A DNA stretch of 64,000 bases from Salinarchaeum sp. Harcht-Bsk1 (GTDB taxonomy: Archaea > Halobacteriota > Halobacteria > Halobacteriales > Salinarchaeaceae). Below, one piece after another: positions 51,830 to 61,040 of the stretch; the stretch's first letter is position 1; each line of letters starts with the position of its first letter. Both the position numbers and the translations under genes were made by a program. The notes below the pieces were generated by a model. That model did no database searches. It saw only the letters and a list, made by a program, of their open reading frames with translations, and was not told the origin of the DNA. The stretch is taken from assembly GCF_000403645.1 (NCBI RefSeq), contig NC_021313.1, forward strand, positions 1-64,000, written 5' to 3'.

Positions 51830-53036
51830 GCAGATCCACCTCCGGTGGGTCGCTGTCGTCCCGTTCGATCGCCAGCTCGACGATCCCCTCGACGATCTCG
51901 TCGTCGGGCAGGACGCGATCGACGTCTCCCGTCGAGATCGCCTGCTTGGGGATGCCGTAGACAGGCGACGTCTCCTCGTCCTGTGCGATCGTCGCGCCGC
52001 CGACGCCCTTGATCGTGCTGATGCCCTGGGCGCCGTCCCGTCCCATGCCCGAGAGTGCGACGCCGACGAGTTGCTCGTCGACCTCGCGGGCCGCCGAGAG
52101 CATCGTGACGTCGATCGCCGGGCGGACGCCGTGGAGGCGCTCGGACTCGGTCAGTCGCACCTTGCAGTGCTCCGGTCCGGAATAGGCGACCTCCATGTGG
52201 TAATCGCCGCGTGCGATCAGGGCCTCACCCGCTGCAACCCGCGCCCCATCGGCGGCTTCCCTGACGTCGTACTCGCTGAAGCCGTCGAGACGACGCGACA
52301 GTCGATCGGTGAAGCTCGCCGGCATGTGCTGGACGATCAGCACGCGTGCGTTCAACGCGACGGGGAGCTCCGAGAGGAGTCGCTCGATCACGCGGGGGCC
52401 ACCGGTCGACGCGCCGATCACGATCGTCGGCGAACCGGTGAAGCCGTCGGGGACGAGACTGTCTTCGCTCGTTTCGATGGACGGTTCGCTGGTTGCCGTG
52501 CCAGCCTGTGCTCCGAACGTCGTGCTACTGGACTCGCCGCTGCTCAGCGCCTGTTCGACGGTCGCGCTCGCTTCGAGCACGGCCGCCTCGGCGTCTGCTG
52601 CCGTTCGGGCCGCTGCTGCCGCCCGGCTCGTCGCGACGGAGTCGACGTCGGCATCCTCGACGGCGTCGATGGTTTCGATGAGTTCGTCCTCGACCTCACC
52701 GATGTCGGCGGATATCTCGCCGCTCGGTTTCGGCAGGAAGTCGATCGCGCCACGAGAGAGCGCGTCGAGGGTAGAGTCGGCACCCTCCTTCGTGTACGCG
52801 CTGAGCATGACGATCGGCGTCGGGTGGTCGGCCATGATGTGCTCGACCGCCTCGATGCCTCCCATGCCGGGCATCTCGACGTCCATCGTGATCACGTCGG
52901 GTTCGTGCTCCGCCACGGCGTCGATCGCGGTCTCGCCGTCGCTCGCGGTTACCACGTCGTAGCCGTGCTCGCCGAGGACCGTCGAGAGCACGGTACGCAT
53001 GAACTGCGAGTCGTCGACGACGAGTACCTCACTCAT
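51822..53036 (-). CDS. cheB: Chemotaxis response regulator and methylesterase CheB
   Basis: A 404-aa two-domain enzyme. The receiver domain has Asp52 in ITMDVEMPGMGG. The methylesterase domain has the catalytic triad in IGASTGGPRVIE (Ser), IVQHMPASFTDRL (His) and GMGRDGAQG (Asp). A linker of about 60 residues (about 135-195) rich in Ala, Ser and Thr joins them. It overlaps cheA (51822-51829) and cheY's end by 4 bp. Confidence 0.95.
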   Translation of the reverse strand: MSEVLVVDDSQFMRTVLSTVLGEHGYDVVTASDGETAIDAVAEHEPDVITMDVEMPGMGGIEAVEHIMADHPTPIVMLSAYTKEGADSTLDALSRGAIDFLPKPSGEISADIGEVEDELIETIDAVEDADVDSVATSRAAAAARTAADAEAAVLEASATVEQALSSGESSSTTFGAQAGTATSEPSIETSEDSLVPDGFTGSPTIVIGASTGGPRVIERLLSELPVALNARVLIVQHMPASFTDRLSRRLDGFSEYDVREAADGARVAAGEALIARGDYHMEVAYSGPEHCKVRLTESERLHGVRPAIDVTMLSAAREVDEQLVGVALSGMGRDGAQGISTIKGVGGATIAQDEETSPVYGIPKQAISTGDVDRVLPDDEIVEGIVELAIERDDSDPPEVDLHG

Positions 53037-53395
53037 GCGGGAACGACGTCTTTGAGTGCTTTGCGGACGCTCGGCTCCTCGAATGGCTTCGTGACGTAGC
53101 CGTCAGCGCCAGCCTTCACCGCGAGTTTCATCTTCTCGCGCTGGCCCACGCTGGTACACATGATGACGCGTGCGTCGGAATCGAGCTTCTTGATGGCCGC
53201 CGTGGCCTTGATCCCGTTGCACTTCGGCATCACGATGTCCATCATGACGATATCCGGTTCGTGCTCTTTGTACAGCTTTACCGCTTCGGCACCGTTGGAC
53301 GCCTCTCCGACGATCTGGTACTCCTCTTCGAGAATCTGCCTGAGGAGGTTCCGCATAAAATGAGAGTCGTCCACGATGAGGACCCCTGTCGACAT
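53033..53395 (-). CDS. cheY: Chemotaxis response regulator CheY
   Basis: A 120-aa single-domain response regulator with Asp9/Asp10, phospho-acceptor Asp53 (VMMDIVMPKCNG) and Lys in YVTKPFEEP. Phospho-CheY switches archaellum rotation in haloarchaea. The start MSTGVLIVDD at 53395 fits homologues better than GTG 53407. It overlaps cheB by 4 bp and is the promoter-proximal gene of the block; the TATA box is at 53429-53438. Confidence 0.95.
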   Translation of the reverse strand: MSTGVLIVDDSHFMRNLLRQILEEEYQIVGEASNGAEAVKLYKEHEPDIVMMDIVMPKCNGIKATAAIKKLDSDARVIMCTSVGQREKMKLAVKAGADGYVTKPFEEPSVRKALKDVVPA

Positions 53396-53428
53396 TTGGT
53401 ACACCACGAGCGGATTGGCGAAGGCGCA

Positions 53429-53438
53429 CCATAAATGC
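53429..53438 (-). promoter_or_regulatory. TATA box of the cheY-cheR unit
   Basis: On the minus strand GCATTTATGG lies about 35 bp before the ATG of cheY, giving a short leader. Confidence 0.55.
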
Positions 53439-53587
53439 TACCGCCATTCCTATCGGAACTGATACTATAACGGTTCTTGGCCCGGGGCTCGTGGCGCCAC
53501 GTCTTGCTCCGAAAAACGGCCCCGATCGATAGCGGCCGGGCGATCGAACGATCGTCTTACTCCCGGTAGGTACAGAATACAGAACGC

Positions 53588-54193
53588 TCAGACCGTCACC
53601 TTTCGCGCCACGTCGAGCATCGCGTCGACGTCGACGACAGGCGTGTACTCGAACCCGCCCTCGCCATCGTCTTCCCGAATGAGTCCCGCGACGAGAGGCT
53701 CCTCGAGGCGCTGGGAAACCATCTCTGCGTCCGTACTCACGTCTTCGGGTTCCAGTACGACATGAGAGACCGGAATCGCTTCGACGCCATCGACCACGTC
53801 GACCCGAATGCCGGCGTTGCCCTGGTTCGATCCGGTCGCGAAGACGATCAGCTCCTGCACGTCGACGGACCGTTCGGACTCGGGGAGTCCGAACAGGACG
53901 CGAGGGTCGATCACTGCCGTGATCTCGCCACGGAGGTCGGTGATGCCGTCGATCGCCTCGGACGTGCGCGGCACTCGCGTTCGCTCACCGACGTCCACGA
54001 GCCGCCGAACGGCGTTGACGTGGAGTGCGTAGGACTGATCGCCGAGTGAGAAGCGGACGAACTGCTCGCGCTCCTCTTCCTCCTCCTGGCGTTGTCCCTC
54101 TGCCTCGGTCTCCCCGAGGGCGACGTCGGGCTCGGCCGTCTCGTCGATGTCGAGCTCTTCTTCGATGCCGATGAGCTCCTCCGGCAGCTCCAT
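53588..54193 (-). CDS. cheW: Chemotaxis adaptor CheW
   Basis: A 201-aa CheW that links receptors to CheA. An acidic N-terminal extension (about 1-45, ELDIDETAEP, EEEEEREQ) precedes the CheW domain: VRFSLGDQSYALHVNAVRRLVD, RVPRTSEAIDGITDLRGEITAVIDPRVLFGLP and the terminal segment. It sits 193 bp upstream of cheY on the same strand with its own promoter (54218-54225). The start is ATG 54193. Confidence 0.93.
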   Translation of the reverse strand: MELPEELIGIEEELDIDETAEPDVALGETEAEGQRQEEEEEREQFVRFSLGDQSYALHVNAVRRLVDVGERTRVPRTSEAIDGITDLRGEITAVIDPRVLFGLPESERSVDVQELIVFATGSNQGNAGIRVDVVDGVEAIPVSHVVLEPEDVSTDAEMVSQRLEEPLVAGLIREDDGEGGFEYTPVVDVDAMLDVARKVTV

Positions 54194-54217
54194 CGAATTG
54201 CCGCAGGATGGCTGTAT

Positions 54218-54225
54218 GGTTAAGT
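54218..54225 (-). promoter_or_regulatory. TATA-like element of cheW
   Basis: On the minus strand ACTTAACC, about 28 bp upstream of ATG 54193. Confidence 0.55.
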
Positions 54226-54346
54226 CTGACCCCCGATTGCGGACGGTCTGCCACCCAGATACGACCACGTTACAACCAGTTGACACCCAGTCGACGCGTC
54301 AGGAGGGTCGCCTCGTTCGTCGATCGTCTGAATTATTGATAAAAGT

Positions 54347-54356
54347 CGTTAATAGG
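54347..54356 (+). promoter_or_regulatory. TATA-like element of the CheW-like gene
   Basis: CGTTAATAGG lies about 28 bp upstream of ATG 54380. An AT-rich stretch upstream (ATTATTGATAAAAG) adds to the promoter context. Confidence 0.55.
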
Positions 54357-54379
54357 GCGCCCTCTCGACCTGTTGGTGA

Positions 54380-54790
54380 ATGGGCGATCCAGGCGGCGCT
54401 GGCGCGAGTGGTATCGACGTCCTCCCGTTGCACGTCGGCGAGGGGACGTACGCGGTCAAACTCGATCGCGTTGCGACGGTGCTCAGAACGGGCGTTCTCG
54501 ACGACGTCGAACACGGTACGGTTATCGACCTCGCAGAGCACACGATAGAGATCGCTGCGGCAGCGACGTTGCTGGGAGAGCGGTCCACCGAAGAGAGTGC
54601 GGTCGTCGTCTTCCATGGGAAGGGAACAAACGGACACGTTCCCGGCTGGCTCGTGACCGACGTCGGCGACCCCACAGCCATCGAGGAGGTGAAGCCGACC
54701 GTCGGGTCGATCCGGCACGTCCGCGGAAAGGTATTGCTCGACGACGAGTCGGTCGTGCTCGTCGATCCGATCCGTATCCACCGGCAGTGA
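54380..54790 (+). CDS. Orphan CheW-like domain protein
   Basis: A 136-aa protein that matches the CheW fold loosely: VLPLHVGEGTYAVKLDRVATVLRTG at the N-terminus, IDLAEHTIEIAAAATLLGE and the terminal VRGKVLLDDESVVLVDPIRI. It lacks the acidic extension and several conserved residues of CheW. It is transcribed divergently from cheW. It may be a modified adaptor or a regulator of the che system; the link is by location and fold. Confidence 0.7.
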   Translation: MGDPGGAGASGIDVLPLHVGEGTYAVKLDRVATVLRTGVLDDVEHGTVIDLAEHTIEIAAAATLLGERSTEESAVVVFHGKGTNGHVPGWLVTDVGDPTAIEEVKPTVGSIRHVRGKVLLDDESVVLVDPIRIHRQ

Positions 54791-55011
54791 TCCGCCAGGT
54801 CCGGTTCGGCGACCACGCCACCTGTTAATTCGATTTCCCGTCTCACAGCGGACGCGATTCAATCTTCGGAAACCGTCCGGTGAACGCGCACAGCAGGACC
54901 ATAGAACACGCGAATCACCCCCTGAAGCACGGGAAGCAGCCAGCACGGGAACGTGGCCCGTTCGATAGAAGGTCAAAAGATTCAAACTATCCTCCGCGGA
55001 AGTAAGCCGCC

Positions 55012-55374
55012 ATGGCTGAGTTGCCGGCCGACGACGATCCAGACGCAATCGAACCACTGCTGGCTGCGCTCGGCGGGAAGTACGCAGCCAGGATCCTCGC
55101 TGCCGCGGACCGTCCACGCTCCGCCAGAGAACTCAGCGACGAACTCGACGTACCGATCGCGACCTGCTACCGTCGCATCGAGGAGCTGGAAGCGGCGAAT
55201 TTGCTCACCTGTCACGGACGGGAATCCTCGAATCGTGGCCGGCGAACCAGGGTCTATCGCAGAACGATCTCCGAGGTCACGCTCGGGCTGGAAGGCGACG
55301 TCCCGGTGCTGGACGTCGACGACCGGGACTCGATCGCAGGGTCCAGCAGGACGGGCTCGCTTCGCGACGCCTGA
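55012..55374 (+). CDS. Winged-helix regulator (ArsR-like)
   Basis: A 120-aa protein with an N-terminal winged helix. The recognition helix is in PIATCYRRIEELEAANLL and the wing has SSNRGRRTRVYRRTI. It resembles the regulator at 500-853. Promoter: ATTCAAACTATCC lies about 25-30 bp upstream. No paired membrane protein follows on the same strand. Targets unknown. Confidence 0.82.
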   Translation: MAELPADDDPDAIEPLLAALGGKYAARILAAADRPRSARELSDELDVPIATCYRRIEELEAANLLTCHGRESSNRGRRTRVYRRTISEVTLGLEGDVPVLDVDDRDSIAGSSRTGSLRDA

Positions 55375-55471
55375 GCGCGCTGGTGCCTGCGTTTTCCACA
55401 GCAAAACGGGGCGAGGGCCGCTACCGGCGCCGCCTTCACGACGCACGATCCGACGGGCGACAGATTGCGGC

Positions 55472-56488
55472 TCACTCCGGGACCCCCTCTGGCTCTCCGT
55501 CACGATTCGCCCTGGCAGTCGCCGTCACGTAGATCCCCGCGAGGACGACCGCCATCGAGACCACGACCCCTGGGCCGACGACTTCGTCGAGCAGGACGAC
55601 CCCGAGGACGGTCGAGCCGACCGGTTCGCCCAGCAGGGCGACGCTCACGACCGTCGAGCGGAGGTGCTCGAGCGTCCAGTTGACTACGGTGTGGCCGAGG
55701 AGTCCCGGTCCGAGCGCCATCGCGAGAAAGAGGAGCCACTCCCTGGCCGGATACCCCACGAACGCACCGGCGTCGAGTATCCCGGCGGGCCCCGCAGCAG
55801 ACGCATCGCCGCGAAGCACGGACACGACCGTTGCCCCGTCGATCGATACGGCGACGAAGAGCGTCGCGACGCAGGCCGCGTAGACCACCGTGACGTAGGG
55901 GAGGATCGGGATCCGCTGCCGGAGCGATCTGCCAGCCAGCACGTAGCCCGCCGCCGCGACCGCACCGATCACCGCCAGCGTGCTCCCTACGAACGCGGAG
56001 CCCCCGGCAGGAAGCGACGCGTCGCTCTGGACGAGGGTCAGTGCCGACGCTCCAAACAGCGCGACGACGATGCCCGCGACGGTCCGACGATCCACCCGCT
56101 CGTCGAGCACCAGCGCGGCGCCGAGGGCCACGAAGACCGGCTGGGTCTGCACGAGCGTCACCGAGGCTGCGACGGTCGTCCAGGCCAGGCTCTCGATCCA
56201 CGCCAGAAAGTGCAACGCGAGGGCGACGCCGGCGACGCTCGCGACGACGACGTCCCGTCGAGCGATCCGCCCGAACGCCTGGCGGTGCCTGAGCAGCGCG
56301 ACGGGCGCGACCGCCAGCAGCGTGAACAGGACGCGATAGAACGCGATGACGTCGCTTGGAGCGTCGCTCCACCGGATCAGAATGGCGCTCCAGGCCACGC
56401 CGACGACGGCGACGGCGAGCGCGAGATGCGGAACGGAGGTCGAGGACCCGGCGAGCCGATCGCCGATCGAACCGACGCTGTCGCTCAC
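55472..56488 (-). CDS. EamA/DMT family transporter
   Basis: A 338-aa protein with ten predicted membrane helices in two EamA repeats (about 20-150 and 175-320). Segments such as VTLVQTQPVFVALGAALVLDERVDRRTVAGIVVALFG and STVVSVALLGEPVGSTVLGVVLLDEV are typical of drug/metabolite exporters. Substrate unknown. The gene stands alone. Confidence 0.87.
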   Translation of the reverse strand: MSDSVGSIGDRLAGSSTSVPHLALAVAVVGVAWSAILIRWSDAPSDVIAFYRVLFTLLAVAPVALLRHRQAFGRIARRDVVVASVAGVALALHFLAWIESLAWTTVAASVTLVQTQPVFVALGAALVLDERVDRRTVAGIVVALFGASALTLVQSDASLPAGGSAFVGSTLAVIGAVAAAGYVLAGRSLRQRIPILPYVTVVYAACVATLFVAVSIDGATVVSVLRGDASAAGPAGILDAGAFVGYPAREWLLFLAMALGPGLLGHTVVNWTLEHLRSTVVSVALLGEPVGSTVLGVVLLDEVVGPGVVVSMAVVLAGIYVTATARANRDGEPEGVPE

Positions 56489-56588
56489 ACCCCGACCGAC
56501 TCGGCCCGGGGTCTTGCGCGTTGTGGAGACGAAAGCTGCTGGCTTCCGCGACGGTCAGCCCCGATAGAGCGGCCGCCCAACAGGCAAC

Positions 56589-57071
56589 TTAGTCCTCGAG
56601 GAGTTCCCGCGTTCGCCGGTGGCGATACCGGAACATCGGGGCCATGCCGACGACCATCGCCCGAGCTGCGAGTCGACCGGGCGCGCCACCGGGAAGTTCG
56701 TACTCCACCCGATCCCTGACGATCGTGTCGTCCTCGCCAGCGTAGAAAGCGTGCGTGTGGAGCCACTCGCTGAAGGGCCCCTCGACCATCCGGTCGCGAA
56801 AGAAGGCCGTCCCGTCTTGCTCCCGCCGTTCGACGATCACGGATTTCGTGCGGCGTCTGGGGCCGACGCCGAACGGTCGGAGGGAGAGCTGGATCTCAGA
56901 TCCTTCTACGAGTTCGGCTGGATCAGGTTCGCCGTCTGGGCCCGTCACTTCCTCGACCTTGAGCCCTAGCCAGTTCGGCGTGAGTGCGACCAGCCCGTCG
57001 GTCGTCGCGTGAAACTCCCAGACCTCTTCGAAGGGTGCTCGGACGCGGGTCGTCCGTTCGTAAACCGCCAT
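56589..57071 (-). CDS. SRPBCC family protein
   Basis: A 160-aa protein with the START/SRPBCC ligand-binding fold (MAVYERTTRVRAPFEEVWEFHATTDGL; FFRDRMVEGPFSEWLHTHAF). A basic C-terminal helix follows. The start at 57071 is preceded by GGTTTTGTCC about 28 bp upstream. Homologues bind hydrophobic molecules. It heads the membrane redox group 56589-61457 by location. Confidence 0.8.
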   Translation of the reverse strand: MAVYERTTRVRAPFEEVWEFHATTDGLVALTPNWLGLKVEEVTGPDGEPDPAELVEGSEIQLSLRPFGVGPRRRTKSVIVERREQDGTAFFRDRMVEGPFSEWLHTHAFYAGEDDTIVRDRVEYELPGGAPGRLAARAMVVGMAPMFRYRHRRTRELLED

Positions 57072-57154
57072 GGAGAATCGACGGCCTGTAGGGACAAAAC
57101 CGGAGGGGACGGGGAAAACTGATCCCGGGAATCCGGGGGGACGGGCGTCGCAGA

Positions 57155-57511
57155 TCAGTCGGACGCCATGTTCCGACAGTTCTCGGCACACTCGGGGAGG
57201 ACGTCCGCGCAGGCCTGGCAGTGGTCCGCGTCGTGCTTGCTGCACTCCTCGGCGCAGGCCTCGCACGCCTCCGCGCACAGTTCGGCGAGATGTGCGCTGT
57301 ACTGCGAATCGCGGGCCATGAACCGTGCGTGCAGCGACGCGACGTCTGTTACGTCTCGACAGAGTCGCGCACACTCCTCCATCTCGGCGTCGCCGAGACA
57401 TTCGTCCGCACACCACTCACAGACTTCGACGGCCTCGTTGCACAGTTCGATACACTCGCGCTCTTCCTCGGTCAGGGTCTCGATTCGGGAGACAGTTTCT
57501 GCGAATGACAT
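57155..57511 (-). CDS. Cys-rich four-helix bundle copper-binding protein (DUF326)
   Basis: A 118-aa protein with a dozen Cys in a helical spacing (IELCNEAVEVCEWCADECLG, CARLCRDV, LCAEACEACAEECSKHDADHCQACADVLPECAENC). The family binds Cu(I) in bacteria (Csp-like). The start ATG 57511 follows CTATAACG (57542-57549, minus strand). Its function here is probably copper storage or a redox-protective role, by family. Confidence 0.85.
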   Translation of the reverse strand: MSFAETVSRIETLTEEERECIELCNEAVEVCEWCADECLGDAEMEECARLCRDVTDVASLHARFMARDSQYSAHLAELCAEACEACAEECSKHDADHCQACADVLPECAENCRNMASD

Positions 57512-57618
57512 CGCAGTCAGTCTGGAGACTGCGTCCGACTTCGTTATAGACGGCGTTGCCGGCGGTAAGTCGACTGGAGTAACGGACCGAACCACGAGAC
57601 AGGACGGCGATACTCCGG

Positions 57619-59151
57619 CTAGGGTTGCACCAAAGGCCCTGAACAGTCGTAGGCGACGAGCCTGGTGCGGTCGACGTCCGACTCGCCGCCCCACGGCGTC
57701 CCCTCCTGGCTGAACGCGTAGATCTCGACTGACTCCAAGCGACCGTCGTGGGTCCTGTTCCACCGGTCACACAGGTAGTTGGCGTAGTACGACTGGTGGT
57801 CGTCGTTGCCGTAGAGGTTCGAGAGGTACTTTCGCCAGCGCGCGGTGCCGACGGTGTCGGCTGGATTCGGCGGTCTGTCCCGAGTCACGTTCCCACCGTG
57901 GACGGCGTCGACGGTCTCGCCGCTGGCGAGGGTCCCTTCCGCGACGAACCATCGCGTGTTCGAGAGCGGGTGAGGAGCGAACAGTCGCCAGTTCTGCTCG
58001 GTGTCGGTCTTGTCGAGGAGTTCCTGTCCGGGATCGGGTGGTGCTGCTGCGTACCCGAGGGCATGCGCGTTGGAAACCACGATCAGGACGAGGAACACTG
58101 CTGGGACCACCGTGGAGAGTACCGGACGGAGGCCGGGGAGCGTCGCGGGGAGGGGAACGATCGGTCCCACCGGTTTCGACGGAACGGCGTCCGAAATCGT
58201 CGAACGGACGTCGCGAATTCGATCGGTGATCCCGCGTTCCGCCGCTGCTTCGAGGACCCGATCCCAGACGACGGGCGGGTAAAACAGCAGCAGTGCGCTG
58301 ACGACCACGATCGGGAAGACGCCGATCTGCAACGTCAGAAACATGCCAGTGTGCATCCCGACGAACCCGGTCGCGACCACCGCCCGCGGCCAGCCAGTGA
58401 GCAACAGCAGGAACGGGGCCAGCGCCATCAGCACCATCCACCCGTAGCTGAACCCGACCAGAAGATCCGGGAACTGTGCGAGGTGTGGTCCCAGGAACAC
58501 GGTGAACTGATCGAGCGTCAGGATGTAGGGAACGGCCTCGCCGTCGATCCACGCCTGCCCCCTCGTCTTGTGGACGAAGTTCGAGACGTACATGATCACG
58601 ATCTGGGCGAGGATCGCAAGCGACGCAATCGAGGCGACCGTGGCGCGATCGCGCTCCAGCCGTCGCGCGTCGAGCGACCATCGTTCACCCATCGGGAGGA
58701 AGATGCTCCAGAACACGAGGAGCCGCAACATCGTATCGCCCCCGTTGAGCACCATCGGATTCCGGTTGTGCAACGAGAACAGCAAGACCCAGGAGAGGAA
58801 GGTCACGGTCCGCGTCCGGTAGCCGAGTATCATCGAGACGCCCAGCAACGCGGCCCCGACGAAGAGGAGTGCCACGAGCCACGTCTCGCCGACCCACGCG
58901 TGCAGCGAGTGGACTTCCGTGTAACTACGGTAGAGCGCTTCGTTCGGGAGGACGCCGTCGTTCGTGTAGAATGCGGTAAAGTTCCGCGCTCGCAAGAGCA
59001 GATCGAACACGATGATGCTCCCGATGGCGATCCGGAAGACTGCGAGCGCCCGGAGATCGATCTGGACCCGCCGCTGGACTGCTGCACCGAACCAATCGAG
59101 GATCCGAGTGGCCCGTCGCGTCACGTGATCGGTCGAAGCGTTCGATGTCAT
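57619..59151 (-). CDS. HTTM domain membrane protein (first paralogue)
   Basis: A 510-aa polytopic protein of the HTTM family, whose fold also occurs in vitamin K-dependent gamma-carboxylase. RALAVFRIAIGSIIVFDLLLRARNF is the start of the domain and FVHKTRGQAWIDG sits after several helices. About eight membrane helices (about 35-380) are followed by a soluble C-terminal part with RWFVAEGTLASG, RPPNPADTVGTARWRKYL and CDRWNRTHDG. It is a paralogue of 59298-60842. HTTM proteins often lie beside DCC oxidoreductases. Enzymatic role unknown. Confidence 0.86.
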   Translation of the reverse strand: MTSNASTDHVTRRATRILDWFGAAVQRRVQIDLRALAVFRIAIGSIIVFDLLLRARNFTAFYTNDGVLPNEALYRSYTEVHSLHAWVGETWLVALLFVGAALLGVSMILGYRTRTVTFLSWVLLFSLHNRNPMVLNGGDTMLRLLVFWSIFLPMGERWSLDARRLERDRATVASIASLAILAQIVIMYVSNFVHKTRGQAWIDGEAVPYILTLDQFTVFLGPHLAQFPDLLVGFSYGWMVLMALAPFLLLLTGWPRAVVATGFVGMHTGMFLTLQIGVFPIVVVSALLLFYPPVVWDRVLEAAAERGITDRIRDVRSTISDAVPSKPVGPIVPLPATLPGLRPVLSTVVPAVFLVLIVVSNAHALGYAAAPPDPGQELLDKTDTEQNWRLFAPHPLSNTRWFVAEGTLASGETVDAVHGGNVTRDRPPNPADTVGTARWRKYLSNLYGNDDHQSYYANYLCDRWNRTHDGRLESVEIYAFSQEGTPWGGESDVDRTRLVAYDCSGPLVQP

Positions 59152-59297
59152 CGGTGACGGGATTCGTTGGCTCGAACGTGGAGACGGCTATCTTATACCC
59201 TTTGTGTAAACCCAAACGATCGTCGTACCGTCGTGCCGGAAATGTGGGGGTGGTTGACTGCGTCGCTGACGGTGGACTGGAGACGACAGCGAGTCAG

Positions 59298-60842
59298 TCA
59301 GGCCTGAAGCCGGTCCTCGCTGCAGTCGTAGTGATCGACGACGACGTCGCGTTCGATCGGCGTCTCCGGACCGTCGGGGCCGACCTCCCGTTGCATCGCG
59401 TAGATCGAAACGGTCGCGAGCTGCGTATCGTGGGTGCGATTCCAGTGCTCACAGAGGAAGTTCCCGAGGTGGTTCGGCGTGTGGCTCAGCGAGTGGTACT
59501 GCGTGTAGACGATGGCCTTCCGCCATCTGGCCGTTCGAACCGTCGTCGCCGGATTGGGCGGTCGATCGAACGACGGAGCGCCACCGAGATACGGATCGAC
59601 GCGTGTGCCATCGGTGAGATTGCCGACGCCGACGTACCAGCGGCTCGTGTCTGCAGGGTTCGGCGCGAACATCTGCCAGTGCTGGTCCATCTCGGTGTGA
59701 TCGAGGAGTTCGTCGCCCGGATCAGGAACCTCCGCGTAGTCCACGGAAGCTGCCCCAGAGAGGACGACGGAGGGAATCATGAGCACGAGCACGATCGACG
59801 CAACGGTTGGGCCCGGATCTGGAACCCCATCGGGAAGCAGATCGCGGGGTCTAGTTCGGAGTCGCGGGAGTGGAGCCACTCTGTCCAGTCGATCCAGCGT
59901 CGCGCCAAGAAGCGGGGACAGCCCTCGCTCCGTCGCGACTGCTTCGAGTCGATCCCAGATCGGTCGGTGGTAGAAGACCAGCAAGCCCGAGACGGAGACG
60001 AACGGGAAGATCCCGATCGCCATCGTCGTCGCCATGCCGAGGTGCATCCCGGCGAACGCACTCGCGAGCAGCGCACGAGGCCAGCCCGTGAGCAGGAGCA
60101 GCAGCGGTGCGACGACGACGACCAACGTGAGCCACACCCAGGTCACGAGTCGCAGCAGTGGCTGGACCTCGGCGAGATACGGACCCAGATAGACGGTGAA
60201 GTGCTCCAGGTGCATGATCGTGGGTACGGCGCTCCCGTCGAGCCACTCCTCGCTCCGGAGTTTGTGGACGGCGTTGATGGTGTAGACGAGCACGATCTGC
60301 ACGAGAAGGGCGAGCGTCCCGAGGGAGGCGACCGCTATCCGGTCGCGATCGACGCGCCTCGCGTCGATCGACCAGCGTTCGCCGAGTGGCAGGAAGATCC
60401 CCCAGAACAGGAGCATCCTGAACAGCACGTCCCCCGAGTTGAGTACGAGCGGGTTCCGCGTGTGCAAGGACAGTAGCATGAACCAGGAGACGACGGTCGC
60501 CGTTCGGGTGTGATAGCCCAGCAAGAGCGAGAGCGCGAACAGCCCCGCAATCACGAACAGGAGGGCCTGGAACTCGACCGAGCCGTCGAACGCGTGTACG
60601 GAGTAGGGTTCGGCCAACGCCGGATTCAGATACGAGAGCGGGTAGATGCCCCGATCGGTGTAGAACACGACGAAGTTGCGCGTTCGCAACAGGAGATCCA
60701 CGAGCAATAGCGACCCCAGTGCGATCCGGAGTGCAGCGAGCGCCCGAAGGTCGATCGCGATTCGATCGACCGTCGTCGCCGCGAGCCAATCGACGCCGGC
60801 CCCGATTCGGTCTCGGGCCGACGGGGATGCAACCTCAGCCAT
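59298..60842 (-). CDS. HTTM domain membrane protein (second paralogue)
   Basis: A 514-aa paralogue of the protein at 57619-59151, arranged in tandem. RALAALRIALGSLLLVDLLLRTRNF, AVHKLRSEEWLDG, RPPNPATTVRTARWRK and CEHWNRTHDTQL match it closely. The gene is 146 bp from the other paralogue. Duplication and then divergence of sequence in the loops are clear. Both share an upstream motif (see findings). Function unknown. Confidence 0.86.
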   Translation of the reverse strand: MAEVASPSARDRIGAGVDWLAATTVDRIAIDLRALAALRIALGSLLLVDLLLRTRNFVVFYTDRGIYPLSYLNPALAEPYSVHAFDGSVEFQALLFVIAGLFALSLLLGYHTRTATVVSWFMLLSLHTRNPLVLNSGDVLFRMLLFWGIFLPLGERWSIDARRVDRDRIAVASLGTLALLVQIVLVYTINAVHKLRSEEWLDGSAVPTIMHLEHFTVYLGPYLAEVQPLLRLVTWVWLTLVVVVAPLLLLLTGWPRALLASAFAGMHLGMATTMAIGIFPFVSVSGLLVFYHRPIWDRLEAVATERGLSPLLGATLDRLDRVAPLPRLRTRPRDLLPDGVPDPGPTVASIVLVLMIPSVVLSGAASVDYAEVPDPGDELLDHTEMDQHWQMFAPNPADTSRWYVGVGNLTDGTRVDPYLGGAPSFDRPPNPATTVRTARWRKAIVYTQYHSLSHTPNHLGNFLCEHWNRTHDTQLATVSIYAMQREVGPDGPETPIERDVVVDHYDCSEDRLQA

Positions 60843-60887
60843 GGTGGTCCGGTGTGCGCGTGGGTACCAACAGGGACGGTCTCACAT

Positions 60888-60923
60888 ATAGCCGTTGTGA
60901 AGGATCAAGGAATAGCCGTTGTG
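60888..60923 (-). promoter_or_regulatory. Repeated 12-bp element upstream of the second HTTM gene
   Basis: On the plus strand, ATAGCCGTTGTG occurs at 60888-60899 and 60912-60923, 24 bp apart. Read on the minus strand, the first copy also contains the TATA-like GGCTATATG of the gene's promoter. A related sequence lies upstream of the first HTTM gene at 59193-59207. Confidence 0.6.
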
Positions 60924-61040
60924 TAGGCGCAAAGAGCGACTGTAGATACGGGAGGGGCAGATCGAACGCTGTGATCGCGGCCGGGAGGCGACGGTGCAGT
61001 GATCGCAACACTCAACCGGAGACCGATCGTCGTTCCGAGT

